The notes beneath the pieces are model-generated. The model did not search any database and had not been told where the DNA came from. It worked only from the letters and a program-made list of their open reading frames with translations. A program made the translations under genes and the position numbers. From contig JAFPUM010000026.1 of the NCBI GenBank assembly GCA_017395425.1, forward strand, positions 1 through 61,317: a stretch of 61,317 bases of DNA, written 5' to 3'. The stretch comes from Clostridia bacterium. GTDB taxonomy: Bacteria; Bacillota; Clostridia; Oscillospirales; Acutalibacteraceae. Shown here piece by piece: positions 33,864 to 42,126 of this stretch (positions are counted from its first letter, which is position 1; every line of letters begins with the position of its first letter).

Positions 33864-36230
33864 ATGGAACACAACAATGAGAACAATCCACACATCATGC
33901 CCTGCCTAGCGGTTCCCGATGCGGTGCTGTTTCCTGACTGTCCCCATCAGTTTGATATATCAGGCAAGCGGATAGCAGACGCGGTGGTGCACGCTGCCGA
34001 AAAGCACCGCTGTCTGTTTTTGTTTTATTTTGACAGAGAGCAGGAAGGTCAAAAAATCGATCTGACCAAGAGGATGGGCGTGGTGGCAACGATCATGCAG
34101 GTCTTTCCCCATCCCGACGGAGACGGTATTCATGTCCGCGTAATGGCGGAATACCGCGCCTACGCCGAACGGGTGACGCATACCGCCGTCCCTTTGGTGC
34201 GGGTCACTCCTGCTGAGGAAATCGAGGATGCTGAGGACGATGAATCCGTCCACTCGCTGTATGATAAAATTTTCGGGAACATCATTCCCCGGCTCAAAAA
34301 CGAGGACGGACAGCCCGCATTGGATATGAAGTTTATCGAGCAGTGCCGTGCCAAGGATATTGGCAGCGTGATGGATGCGGCAACCTATATCTATCCCTTC
34401 GCCAACCCCGTCAAGCAGCAAATTCTGGAATGTCTGTCCCACAAAGAACGCGCCATTCAGCTTTATCGCGCTTTCAAAAACGAACTCGAACTGTCGCGTC
34501 TGGGACAGGAGATCGAGCAGACCGTCAACGCCAACCTCAACGCCACCCAGCGGGAGTATTATCTGAGAGAGAAGCTTCGTGTGATTCATGAGGAACTCGG
34601 CGAAGACGATTCTCCCGAGGGAGAAGCCGAGGAATTCCGACGGCAGATTGCCGGACTCGATGCGCCCGATGAGGCAAAGGCAATGCTCAACCGTCAGTGC
34701 GATAAACTGGCGAAGCTCCCCTATGGCACGTCGGAGGCAGCGGTCATCCGCGGACATCTCGAAACCTGTCTTTCGCTCCCATGGGGCGAAAAGACCACCG
34801 ACAATCTCGATATCCGTGCCGTCAGGCGGCAGCTTGATCACGATCATTACGGTATGGAAAAAGTCAAGGAGCGTATTCTGGAACTGATTGCCGTGCGGGC
34901 GCTGGTGCCCGATATCAAGGGACAGATTATCTGTCTGGCGGGACCGCCCGGTGTGGGAAAAACATCCATAGCGCGATCGATTGCCGAGGCGATGGGACGG
35001 AAGTATCAGCGGGTTTCCCTTGGCGGCGTTCGGGACGAATCGGAGATTCGCGGTCACAGGAGAACCTATCTGGGCTCGGTGCCGGGACGGATTGCCGACG
35101 CACTTGTGAAAGCGGGGTCGATGAATCCGGTAGTGCTGCTCGACGAAATCGACAAGCTGGGCAATGATTACAAGGGCGATCCCACATCGGCGCTGCTGGA
35201 GGTGCTGGATCCGGAACAGAACAAGGCGTTTGTGGATCATTATCTGGATATTCCTCTTGATCTGAGCGAAGTGCTGTTCATCACCACCGCCAACAATGTG
35301 GGAGCCATTCCGCAGCCGCTTGCCGACCGTATGGAAATCATTGAACTGCCCAGCTATACCCACGAGGAAAAACTGCGCATTGCCGTCAAGTATCTGGTGC
35401 CCAAACAGAGTGAGCGCTGTGGACTGTCAACCAGGACATTCCGCATCTCCGAAGCCGCGATTGCCAAGCTGATTGACAATTATACGCGGGAGGCAGGCGT
35501 AAGAAATCTGGAGCGCGAAATCGCTTCTCTCTGTCGCAAATGTGCCAAGAAGATTGTCGGTGGAGAGGCGGAAAAAATTTCCGTTACTGCCCGCAATCTG
35601 GAGAGCTTCATGGGACAGGCAAAGTACAAGCGGGACGATCTGCCCGACCATCTGCTTCCCGGCATGGCCAACGGATTGGCGTGGACGTCGGTGGGAGGCG
35701 AAATGCTGGAAATCGAGGTAGCGGTCATGGAGGGCAGCGGCAAGGTGGAACTCACCGGCAAGCTGGGCGACGTCATGCAGGAATCCGCCAAAGCCGCCAT
35801 GAGCTGTATCCGCCGCCGTGCCGCTGAATTGGGGATTGACGCGGACGTATACAAAACCAAGGATATCCATATTCATGTCCCCGAAGGGGCGGTGCCCAAG
35901 GACGGTCCCTCAGCGGGCATTACGATGGCGACCGCGATTGTTTCGGCGCTGACCGGACGGCATGTGCGGGGCGACGTGGCGATGACCGGTGAAATTACGC
36001 TGGGCGGACGGGTGCTGGCAATCGGCGGTCTGCGTGAAAAGAGTATGGCGGCTCTGCGTTCGGGCATCAGGACGGTCATTATCCCCGCCGCCAACACGTC
36101 GGACATCGAGGAATTGAGTGACGCCGTGCGGGAAGGCATCAGGTTTGTGCCGGTCAGAATGATTGACGAAGTCTTTGCGGTTGCCTTTGCCGATGCGATT
36201 GTTCCCGACGGCACAGAGGCGTCCGCATGA
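33864..36230 (+). CDS. lon: ATP-dependent protease Lon
   Basis: This AAA+ quality-control protease has Walker A GPPGVGKTS, Walker B VVLLDEIDKLG, and a Ser-Lys dyad: Ser683 in PKDGPSAG and Lys726 in LREKSMAALRSG. The 43-residue interval is the same as in E. coli Lon. The N-terminal substrate-binding domain is divergent (MPCLAVPDAVLFPDCPHQFD). Length 788 is normal for LonA. TAGGAGA lies 11 nt before the ATG. ysxC follows, the usual Firmicutes order. Confidence 0.96.
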   Translation: MEHNNENNPHIMPCLAVPDAVLFPDCPHQFDISGKRIADAVVHAAEKHRCLFLFYFDREQEGQKIDLTKRMGVVATIMQVFPHPDGDGIHVRVMAEYRAYAERVTHTAVPLVRVTPAEEIEDAEDDESVHSLYDKIFGNIIPRLKNEDGQPALDMKFIEQCRAKDIGSVMDAATYIYPFANPVKQQILECLSHKERAIQLYRAFKNELELSRLGQEIEQTVNANLNATQREYYLREKLRVIHEELGEDDSPEGEAEEFRRQIAGLDAPDEAKAMLNRQCDKLAKLPYGTSEAAVIRGHLETCLSLPWGEKTTDNLDIRAVRRQLDHDHYGMEKVKERILELIAVRALVPDIKGQIICLAGPPGVGKTSIARSIAEAMGRKYQRVSLGGVRDESEIRGHRRTYLGSVPGRIADALVKAGSMNPVVLLDEIDKLGNDYKGDPTSALLEVLDPEQNKAFVDHYLDIPLDLSEVLFITTANNVGAIPQPLADRMEIIELPSYTHEEKLRIAVKYLVPKQSERCGLSTRTFRISEAAIAKLIDNYTREAGVRNLEREIASLCRKCAKKIVGGEAEKISVTARNLESFMGQAKYKRDDLPDHLLPGMANGLAWTSVGGEMLEIEVAVMEGSGKVELTGKLGDVMQESAKAAMSCIRRRAAELGIDADVYKTKDIHIHVPEGAVPKDGPSAGITMATAIVSALTGRHVRGDVAMTGEITLGGRVLAIGGLREKSMAALRSGIRTVIIPAANTSDIEELSDAVREGIRFVPVRMIDEVFAVAFADAIVPDGTEASA

Positions 36231-36258
36231 TCATCACAGAAAGGATGGGTGAGGTAAC

Positions 36259-36855
36259 GTGAAATGGGAAACCGCGTTTTTTGAGGGAGCGTCGGGAACG
36301 TCCGCGCAGCTTCCCTCTTGCGATCTGCCGGAAGTGGTGTTTGCGGGACGCTCCAATGTGGGCAAATCGTCCCTGATCAATAAGCTGCTTCGGCGCAAAT
36401 CACTCGCCCGCGTCAGCTCCAAGCCGGGCAAGACCGCGACCATCAACTTTTACCGGCTGGAAAATATCCGGCTGGTGGATTTGCCGGGCTACGGATTCGC
36501 GCGGGTCAGCGCGGAGGAAAAGCGACGCTGGGCGGAACTCATCGAGGGCTATTTTGCGCAGGAACGCGACCTCCGGCTGGTGGTGCTGCTGATCGATGCA
36601 CGGCACGCGCCGTCGCAGGATGATAGGACCATGCTGAACTTTCTCATGGAGGGCGGCTATCCGATGGTCGTCGTCCTCACCAAGATCGACAAGCTCAAGC
36701 CCACTGCCCGGAGGGAACGTCTGGCCGCGTTCCCAAATGAATTGGGAGTGGACGCTGGACACATGCTGCCCTTTTCCGCCGAGACCGGCGAAGGCGTTGA
36801 GCAGCTCCGCGAAATCGTGGAAGGGCAGATGGTCCAAAGCCTCCCCGTCACATAG
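36259..36855 (+). CDS. ysxC: Ribosome biogenesis GTPase YsxC/EngB
   Basis: This essential small GTPase acts in 50S assembly. G1 GRSNVGKSS, G2 region KPGKTATINFY, G3 DLPGYGFARV and G4 TKIDKL are intact over 198 residues. GTG at 36259 is the start; the nearby ATG is out of frame. Cotranscribed with lon (28-nt gap). Confidence 0.96.
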   Translation: MKWETAFFEGASGTSAQLPSCDLPEVVFAGRSNVGKSSLINKLLRRKSLARVSSKPGKTATINFYRLENIRLVDLPGYGFARVSAEEKRRWAELIEGYFAQERDLRLVVLLIDARHAPSQDDRTMLNFLMEGGYPMVVVLTKIDKLKPTARRERLAAFPNELGVDAGHMLPFSAETGEGVEQLREIVEGQMVQSLPVT

Positions 36856-36872
36856 TTTTTTTGAGAAAAGGC

Positions 36873-36901
36873 TTGACAAATGACATTGGTATGCCTATAA
36901 T
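36873..36901 (+). promoter_or_regulatory. Promoter for the leuA T-box transcript
   Basis: TTGACA (36873-36878) and TATAAT (36896-36901), spacing exactly 17 bp. Confidence 0.85.
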
Positions 36902-36907
36902 AGTAGG

Positions 36908-37230
36908 AAAGCTGAATCCCCTATGGAAAGACTGTGAAGGGAACAAGACGCAGTGGCAGCGTCCCCAGAGAGTCGGCGGCTGCTGGAAAGCCGACGTCCT
37001 GTGCTGCGTGTATAACTCATCCCGGAGTTTTCCGTCCGAAATCCCCCGGAAGGTAGGGCGGAACGTATGACCGCGTTACAGGTCAGGACCTTGTCAGAGG
37101 TCTGAGGGCAGCGGGCAGACGCGTGAAAAGAGCGCGGACTGTGCTGCCGAATCAGGGTGGTACCGTGTGGAATGTTGATTTCCTCGCCCCTGTTGCCGTT
37201 ATTGTACGGCGATGGGGCGGGGGTTTTTAT
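36908..37230 (+). ncRNA. T-box leader (tRNA-Leu sensing) upstream of leuA
   Basis: The leader contains the hallmark T-box AGGGTGGTACCGTG at 37154-37167. An AGAGAGTCGGCGG...GGAAAGCC distal stem-I segment lies near 36967-36992. A specifier region TATAACTCATCC at 37011-37022 contains a CTC leucine codon (37016-37018) followed by the usual A. Uncharged tRNA-Leu pairing would stabilise the antiterminator and allow leuA transcription. The specifier assignment rests on position and on the downstream gene; ATC is the alternative triplet. Confidence 0.9.
37182..37230 (+). terminator. T-box-controlled terminator
   Basis: CCTCGCCCC (37182-37190) pairs with GGGGCGGGG (37214-37222), extended by TGCCGT/ACGGCGA, and is followed by TTTTT. 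It lies directly after the T-box antiterminator sequence and competes with it. Confidence 0.85.
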
Positions 37231-37311
37231 TTGTCTCTCCTTCGTGTCGTAGTGGTATTCAGTTTGCATTACAGTCCGTTGCAAATGTACGGATACATGG
37301 AGGTTTTATTG

Positions 37312-39006
37312 ATGAAAGGCTATGAAAAGTATACGCCCTTCGGACGCATTACCCAGATCACGCAGCGCGAGTGGCCGGATAAGCTCATCGAAAAAGCGCC
37401 GATCTGGTGTTCGGTTGACCTGCGGGACGGCAATCAGGCGTTGATTGACCCGATGAATGTGGACGAAAAAATCCGGATGTTTGAGGAACTGGTGCGGGTT
37501 GGCTTCAAGGAAATCGAAGTGGGCTTCCCTTCCGCCAGCGAGACGGAGTATGAGTATCTTCGCGCCCTGATCGACCGCAACCTCATTCCCGACGGCGTGA
37601 CCATTCAGGTGCTTGTGCAGGCGAGAGAACATCTCATCCGCAAGACCTTTGAAGCGATTGACGGCGCGAAGAATGTCATCGTTCATTTCTACAACTCCAC
37701 TTCCACCCTTCAGCGCAAGGTGGTGTTCCACAAGGACATGGACGCGATTACGGAAATCGCTGTCAACGGTGCGAAGCTCATCCGTGAGCTGACCGAACAG
37801 ATGGACACCGGTCATATGAATATCCGGTTTGAATACAGCCCCGAGAGCTTCTCCGGCACCGAGCCGGAATTTGCCGTGGCAATCTGCGATGCGGTAGCGG
37901 AGGCGATCGGCGCGGACGAGGCGCATCCGATTATCTTCAATCTGCCCTCCACGGTGCAGCTTTCCACCCCCAATATCTTTGCCGATCAGATCGAGTATTT
38001 CAGCAAGCATATTGCCCACCGGGAAGCGGTGATTCTCAGCGTGCATCCCCACAATGACCGCGGCACCGGCGTGGCGGACGCGGAGCTTGCGCTGCTCGCG
38101 GGTGCCGACCGTATCGAAGGAACCCTCTTCGGCAACGGCGAACGCACGGGCAATGTGGATATCGTGACCCTCGCGCTGAATATGTTTACGCAGGGCGTAG
38201 ATCCCCAGCTCGATTTCAGCGACATCAAGCGCACCCGCCGCGTGTATGAGCAATGCACCCGTATGAGAGTGCATGAGCGCACGCCTTACGCCGGTGATTT
38301 GGTCTTTACCGCGTTTTCCGGCTCGCATCAGGACGCGATCAAAAAGGGTACCGATTATATGGCGGAATCGCACAGCGACAAGTGGGAGGTTCCCTATCTG
38401 CCCATCTCGCCTGCCGATGTGGGACGCGAATACGAACCCATTATCCGCATCAATTCGCAGTCGGGCAAAGGCGGCGCGGCTTTCATCATGCAGCAGATGT
38501 TCGGCTATTATATGCCCAAGGATATGCACCCCGAATTCGGCTATTATGTCAAGGCAGCCGCCGACGCGAAGGGCAAGGAACTCACGCCGCAGGAAATTTT
38601 TGATATCTTTGACCGGGAGTATCTCCACGCCCGTTCCCCCTATGCGCTGGGACGGCATGATCTCTACAATACCAATGCCGCGGACGATGATACCTCCGTG
38701 ACCAGATTCAGCGGCACCGTCAAGTGCCACAACGAGGAAATCCGGATTGAGGGAGAGGGCAACGGTCCCATCGACGCGTTCTTTGACGCGATGAAGAAGC
38801 TCAATCTTCCCAAGTTCAAATTCCTCAATTACCACGAACACGCGATTGGCAGCGGCGCGGACGCCAAAGCCTGCGCCTATGTGGAACTGTTGACCCCCGA
38901 AGGAGCGAACGTCTTCGGCGTGGGCGTTCACAGCAACATTAATGTCGCGTCCATCAAAGCGGTGGTAAGCGCCGTCAACCGCGCACTCAACCGTTATAAT
39001 CAATAA
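37312..39006 (+). CDS. leuA: 2-isopropylmalate synthase (long LeuA2-type)
   Basis: This enzyme catalyses the first committed step of leucine synthesis, condensing acetyl-CoA with 2-oxoisovalerate. The 564-residue protein belongs to the fungal-like long class: WCSVDLRDGNQALIDPM, VHPHNDRGTGVADAEL, LFGNGERTGNVDIV, and a C-terminal regulatory LeuA dimer domain after about 440. GGAGG lies 8 nt before ATG 37312; upstream in-frame codons belong to the T-box leader. It is monocistronic, with no leuBCD nearby. Confidence 0.96.
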   Translation: MKGYEKYTPFGRITQITQREWPDKLIEKAPIWCSVDLRDGNQALIDPMNVDEKIRMFEELVRVGFKEIEVGFPSASETEYEYLRALIDRNLIPDGVTIQVLVQAREHLIRKTFEAIDGAKNVIVHFYNSTSTLQRKVVFHKDMDAITEIAVNGAKLIRELTEQMDTGHMNIRFEYSPESFSGTEPEFAVAICDAVAEAIGADEAHPIIFNLPSTVQLSTPNIFADQIEYFSKHIAHREAVILSVHPHNDRGTGVADAELALLAGADRIEGTLFGNGERTGNVDIVTLALNMFTQGVDPQLDFSDIKRTRRVYEQCTRMRVHERTPYAGDLVFTAFSGSHQDAIKKGTDYMAESHSDKWEVPYLPISPADVGREYEPIIRINSQSGKGGAAFIMQQMFGYYMPKDMHPEFGYYVKAAADAKGKELTPQEIFDIFDREYLHARSPYALGRHDLYNTNAADDDTSVTRFSGTVKCHNEEIRIEGEGNGPIDAFFDAMKKLNLPKFKFLNYHEHAIGSGADAKACAYVELLTPEGANVFGVGVHSNINVASIKAVVSAVNRALNRYNQ

Positions 39007-39034
39007 CGCGGCTGCGACCGTTTATTTCATGAAA

Positions 39035-39087
39035 AAAGACGGTGACATCTCGCAGGTTTTCACCTGACGGAATGTCACCGTCTTTAT
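39035..39087. terminator. Terminator between leuA and the convergent glycosyltransferase
   Basis: A 14-bp stem (AAAGACGGTGACAT at 39035-39048 with ATGTCACCGTCTTT at 39072-39085). The T tract is short on the + strand. On the - strand the hairpin runs into CTTTTTTCATG, so it probably serves the converging gene best. Confidence 0.7.
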
Positions 39088-39110
39088 ATGATTCGGGAAA
39101 AAGCAATGAC

Positions 39111-40040
39111 TCAGCGAATGCCCAGCAGCTTGCGTTTGATGTCAATCATGAGCCAGAGAACCCCGTTCCTTATGCTGGAAAAATGCCGACGGCAGTCCCG
39201 CCAGTCGCAGAGCCTGCGGTATTTGCGGAACACGTCTGTGTGAACCGGCGTGAGCCCGTCGATGGTCCACATATCGTGCCCGGCGTAGTGATAGATCGCC
39301 GCGTCTTGCAGCCCTTCGGACAGTTCTTCGGCGGAGTAATAGAAGTGGTCAATGCTGCGCAGCATTTTGGGGATATCATTTTGACAGATTTGCCACATGA
39401 AATTGTAACGCGGGTGCAAAATTAAGATTTCGTGCGCCAGCACCGCGTTGATGGCGTCCTGATCGGGATAGATCAGTTTTTCGGGGAAGCTGTTGAGATA
39501 GGCGATGATGTTTTTTGAGGCATTCAGCGCTGTCCAGCGGGCGGTATCAATCACCAGCACGCCGGAATTGATATAGGTGCAGTCCATGTCGATGCCGAGT
39601 GCCAGTTTTCGCGCATAGCTGTAACTGTCGGCGATGCCTGCCAGACATTTGCCCTGCAAATCCATCTCAAACAGTTCGGTGACGGGTTGATTCATCAGCA
39701 AATCGCAGTCCAGATAGATCAGCCGCGCCATATTGTCGTACTTTGCGAGCAATTCGGGAAAGAAGAGTCTGCCGTAAATTGCCTTGTGCCAATGGGTTTC
39801 CACCTGCGTGGACACTTCGTCGAGCTGCTGTTCGATATTGTGAAACACCAGTTCCGCGTTGTCGAACCGTGCCGCCTGCCGCCGGAGTTTTGCTTTGTTT
39901 TCCTCGGTAATGCCGCAGTCCATGACGAAAATCCGCACATGCTCCACGGCGGGACACATATTGTGCAGGACGGAGTAGGTGCAGATGCCCAGATTCTTGG
40001 TGTACTTGTCGTCCGAAACCAGCATAAAATTGGCGGTCAT
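39111..40040 (-). CDS. Glycosyltransferase family 8 protein, copy 1
   Basis: This GT8 retaining glycosyltransferase probably adds hexose to cell-surface glycans or lipids. The 309 residues show the N-terminal Rossmann-like MLVSDDKYTKNLG, the metal-binding DxD in YLDCD (111-113), NSGVLVID, YPDQDAIN and IYHYAGHDMW. The start was moved to ATG 40040 (AAAGGATG about 10 nt upstream) rather than GTG 40049. Its first about 60 codons and promoter region are nearly identical to copy 2, while the remainder has diverged. It has its own promoter. Confidence 0.88.
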   Translation of the reverse strand: MTANFMLVSDDKYTKNLGICTYSVLHNMCPAVEHVRIFVMDCGITEENKAKLRRQAARFDNAELVFHNIEQQLDEVSTQVETHWHKAIYGRLFFPELLAKYDNMARLIYLDCDLLMNQPVTELFEMDLQGKCLAGIADSYSYARKLALGIDMDCTYINSGVLVIDTARWTALNASKNIIAYLNSFPEKLIYPDQDAINAVLAHEILILHPRYNFMWQICQNDIPKMLRSIDHFYYSAEELSEGLQDAAIYHYAGHDMWTIDGLTPVHTDVFRKYRRLCDWRDCRRHFSSIRNGVLWLMIDIKRKLLGIR

Positions 40041-40079
40041 CGTTGCCACATCCTTTCGGCGTTGTGTTCTGTCGTTTGT

Positions 40080-40108
40080 ATTATACCATACGCCATTCGC
40101 TGTGTAAA
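40080..40108 (-). promoter_or_regulatory. Promoter for GT8 copy 1
   Basis: On the - strand TTTACA (40108-40103), 17 bp and TATAAT (40085-40080). The -10 region and the ribosome-binding segment are conserved in front of copy 2. Confidence 0.65.
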
Positions 40109-40164
40109 GAGGGACACATTGACCATTTACTGGCGTGGTGCGTCAGGTATTCCTGTGGCGGGGC

Positions 40165-41103
40165 TTAATCCTTCCAGAAATCCCCTGTTGCCATCCTTTT
40201 GAAGGTGAAAATCAGCCACGTAAAAAAATGCCGGAGATTTTGAAACTTCCGTTTTTCTCCCCGCCAGTCGGAGAGATTGTGGTACTTGATGAACCGTCTG
40301 GCGTGAATGGGCGTAATGCCGTCAAAAGACCACATATCGTGCGCGGCGTAGTGATAGATTTTGCCGTGGTGCAGCGCATGACGCACCTCTTCCTCGGTAT
40401 AAGCCAGATGGGGAATGTTGCGCAGCAGTTTGGGAATATCGCGGTCGGTCAGCATCCACATGAGGTTGTAATCGGGAGGAAGCACCTTGATCTGTCCCTG
40501 CAAAATATAATTGATCGCGTCCTGATCGGGGAGGAGCAGTTCTTCGGGAATGCGGTTGATATAGTCGATGGTGCGTTGCGAGACGTCAAGGGCATTCCAG
40601 CGGGCGGTGTCAATGACCAGCACGCCGGAATTGATATAGGGGGATTCCGGCGGGATATCCAGCGCCGCCTTGCGTTCCCTGTCGGAAGAATCCGCCACCC
40701 CCGCGATCACCTTGCCATCCATATTCATCTCAAACAGCTCTGTGAGAGAACCGTCCACGATCACGTCGCAATCAAGGTAAAGCAGGCGGTCGATGTCGGG
40801 ATATTGCTCCATCAGCCGGGGAAAGAAAAGACGACCGTAGATTGCCCGGTGCCAGCGTGCGTCCTCCTTGGGCGTTACTTCGTCGAGCATGGCGCTGATG
40901 GGAAAGAATATCATCTCCGCGTTGTCGAACCGTGCCGCCTGCCGCCTGAGTTTTGCCTTGTTTTCCTCAGTAATGCCGCAGTCCATGATGAAAATCCGCA
41001 CATGCTCCACAGCGGGACACATATTGTGCAGGACGGAGTAGGTGCAGATGCCCAGATTCTTGGTGTAATTGTCATCCGATACCAGTATAAAGTTGGTGGT
41101 CAT
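40165..41103 (-). CDS. Glycosyltransferase family 8 protein, copy 2
   Basis: The 312-residue paralogue of the preceding gene has the same motif set: ILVSDDNYTKNLG, YLDCD at 109-113, NSGVLVID, LPDQDAIN and IYHYAAHDMW. The C-terminal helix region (KRKFQNLRHFFTWLIFTFKR) differs from copy 1 and may contact the membrane. The final YAGHD of copy 1 is YAAHD here. The sugar donor and acceptor are not deducible. Start at 41103 by analogy with copy 1. Confidence 0.88.
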   Translation of the reverse strand: MTTNFILVSDDNYTKNLGICTYSVLHNMCPAVEHVRIFIMDCGITEENKAKLRRQAARFDNAEMIFFPISAMLDEVTPKEDARWHRAIYGRLFFPRLMEQYPDIDRLLYLDCDVIVDGSLTELFEMNMDGKVIAGVADSSDRERKAALDIPPESPYINSGVLVIDTARWNALDVSQRTIDYINRIPEELLLPDQDAINYILQGQIKVLPPDYNLMWMLTDRDIPKLLRNIPHLAYTEEEVRHALHHGKIYHYAAHDMWSFDGITPIHARRFIKYHNLSDWRGEKRKFQNLRHFFTWLIFTFKRMATGDFWKD

Positions 41104-41144
41104 CGTTGCCACATCCTTCCGGCGTTTTGGTCTGTCTTTCCTGC

Positions 41145-41173
41145 ATTATACCATAGAAAACGCCAAAAATACA
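41145..41173 (-). promoter_or_regulatory. Promoter for GT8 copy 2
   Basis: On the - strand the -10 is a perfect TATAAT (41150-41145) inside a GGTATAAT block shared with copy 1. The -35 is weak (TGTATT, 41173-41168). Confidence 0.5.
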
Positions 41174-41253
41174 CCCCTTTTCGGAATTTTTTATCATTCT
41201 GTGATTTGCCCTTTTGCACTTCTGAATGGCAGAATGGAGGTTAATGAAAGAAT

Positions 41254-42012
41254 ATGGAATTTGATACCAAACACGTGAAAAATATTCTCTCCAAAACCCG
41301 TGCGGCAGCCGACCGGTATCGGATGTTCGGGGAGGACGGCAGCGGAGAAACCGTTGCCGTTGGCGTGTCGGGCGGGAAGGATTCGCTCGTGCTGCTGTGC
41401 CTGCTGGCAAGCCTGCGGGAATTTCACCCGTCGGGCTTCGCACTGAAGGCGCTCGCACTGGACCCCTGTTTCGGCGGTCAGGAGGCGGATTACACCGGCA
41501 TTCAGGCGCTGTGCGATTCGCTGGATGTGCCGCTCATCATACAGCGTTCGCGGCTGGGGGAGATTATTTTTGAGGAACGGCGGGAGAGCAATCCCTGTTC
41601 GCTCTGTGCCCGCATGAGACGGGGCATTCTGCACAATATGGCGCTGGAAGAGGGCTGCACCCGTCTGGCGCTGGGACATCACCTCGATGACGCGGCGGCG
41701 ACCTTCTGGATGAATCTCACCGCGGGCGGACGCATCGGCTGTTTTTCCCCCGTGACGTGGCTCGACCGCAAGCAACTCTATCTGATACGCCCCATGATTT
41801 TCTGCCGGGAGGAAGAAATCCGCAGAGCGGCAGACCGTCTGTCCCTGCCGGTCATGAAAAGCGCCTGCCCCGCCGACGGCTGCACCCAGCGGCAGGATGC
41901 CGCCGATATGCTCCGCCAATTGGAACAGACCTATCCCCATTTCAGCGAGACGGTCGTCGCCGCCCTCCAGCGCGACAATATCTCCGGCTGGGGCAGTCCG
42001 GATGACTCTTGA
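41254..42012 (+). CDS. TtcA-like PP-loop ATPase
   Basis: The 252-residue protein has the PP-loop SGGKDSLVLL (about 35-44), a PCSLCARMRRG cysteine pair and the late LGHHLDDAAATFWMN, as in TtcA/TilS-type tRNA-modifying enzymes. TtcA thiolates cytidine 32 of tRNA using an Fe-S cluster. The C-terminus has a further CPADGC. In Clostridia many such proteins are annotated only as tRNA 2-thiocytidine synthase-like, so the substrate is tentative. GGAGG lies 13 nt upstream, a long spacing. It overlaps the promoter of the next gene. Confidence 0.82.
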   Translation: MEFDTKHVKNILSKTRAAADRYRMFGEDGSGETVAVGVSGGKDSLVLLCLLASLREFHPSGFALKALALDPCFGGQEADYTGIQALCDSLDVPLIIQRSRLGEIIFEERRESNPCSLCARMRRGILHNMALEEGCTRLALGHHLDDAAATFWMNLTAGGRIGCFSPVTWLDRKQLYLIRPMIFCREEEIRRAADRLSLPVMKSACPADGCTQRQDAADMLRQLEQTYPHFSETVVAALQRDNISGWGSPDDS

Positions 42013-42037
42013 CAAGTGCCGCGGGGAGGAATATAAT
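42009..42037 (+). promoter_or_regulatory. Consensus promoter for the DUF234 ATPase
   Basis: TTGACA (42009-42014) and TATAAT (42032-42037), both perfect with 17-bp spacing. The -35 overlaps the stop codon of the preceding gene. The last base of the -10 is the first base of the palindromic array. Confidence 0.85.
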
Positions 42038-42091
42038 TTACATAATCGTAATTATGTAAATTACGATTATGTAAATTTAGATTATGTAATT
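42037..42091. repeat. 15-bp iteron array with embedded 17-bp palindrome
   Basis: Three tandem 15-bp units with core ATTATGTAA(A/T)T lie at 42047-42061, 42062-42076 and 42077-42091. Overlaid is a perfect inverted repeat: TTTACATAATCGTAATT (42037-42053) against AATTACGATTATGTAAA (42059-42075) with a 5-bp centre. It starts at the -10 hexamer and covers the transcription start, as expected for a repressor site. It is strikingly AT-rich compared with its surroundings. Confidence 0.85.
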
Positions 42092-42126
42092 GCTCGGATG
42101 AACGTTTGCGCAAAGGAGGAAAAGCG

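Noticed and set aside
42037-42091. Phage or plasmid attachment site at the palindromic array
   Set aside because: No integrase, tRNA gene or second copy is near; its position on the promoter fits an operator better.
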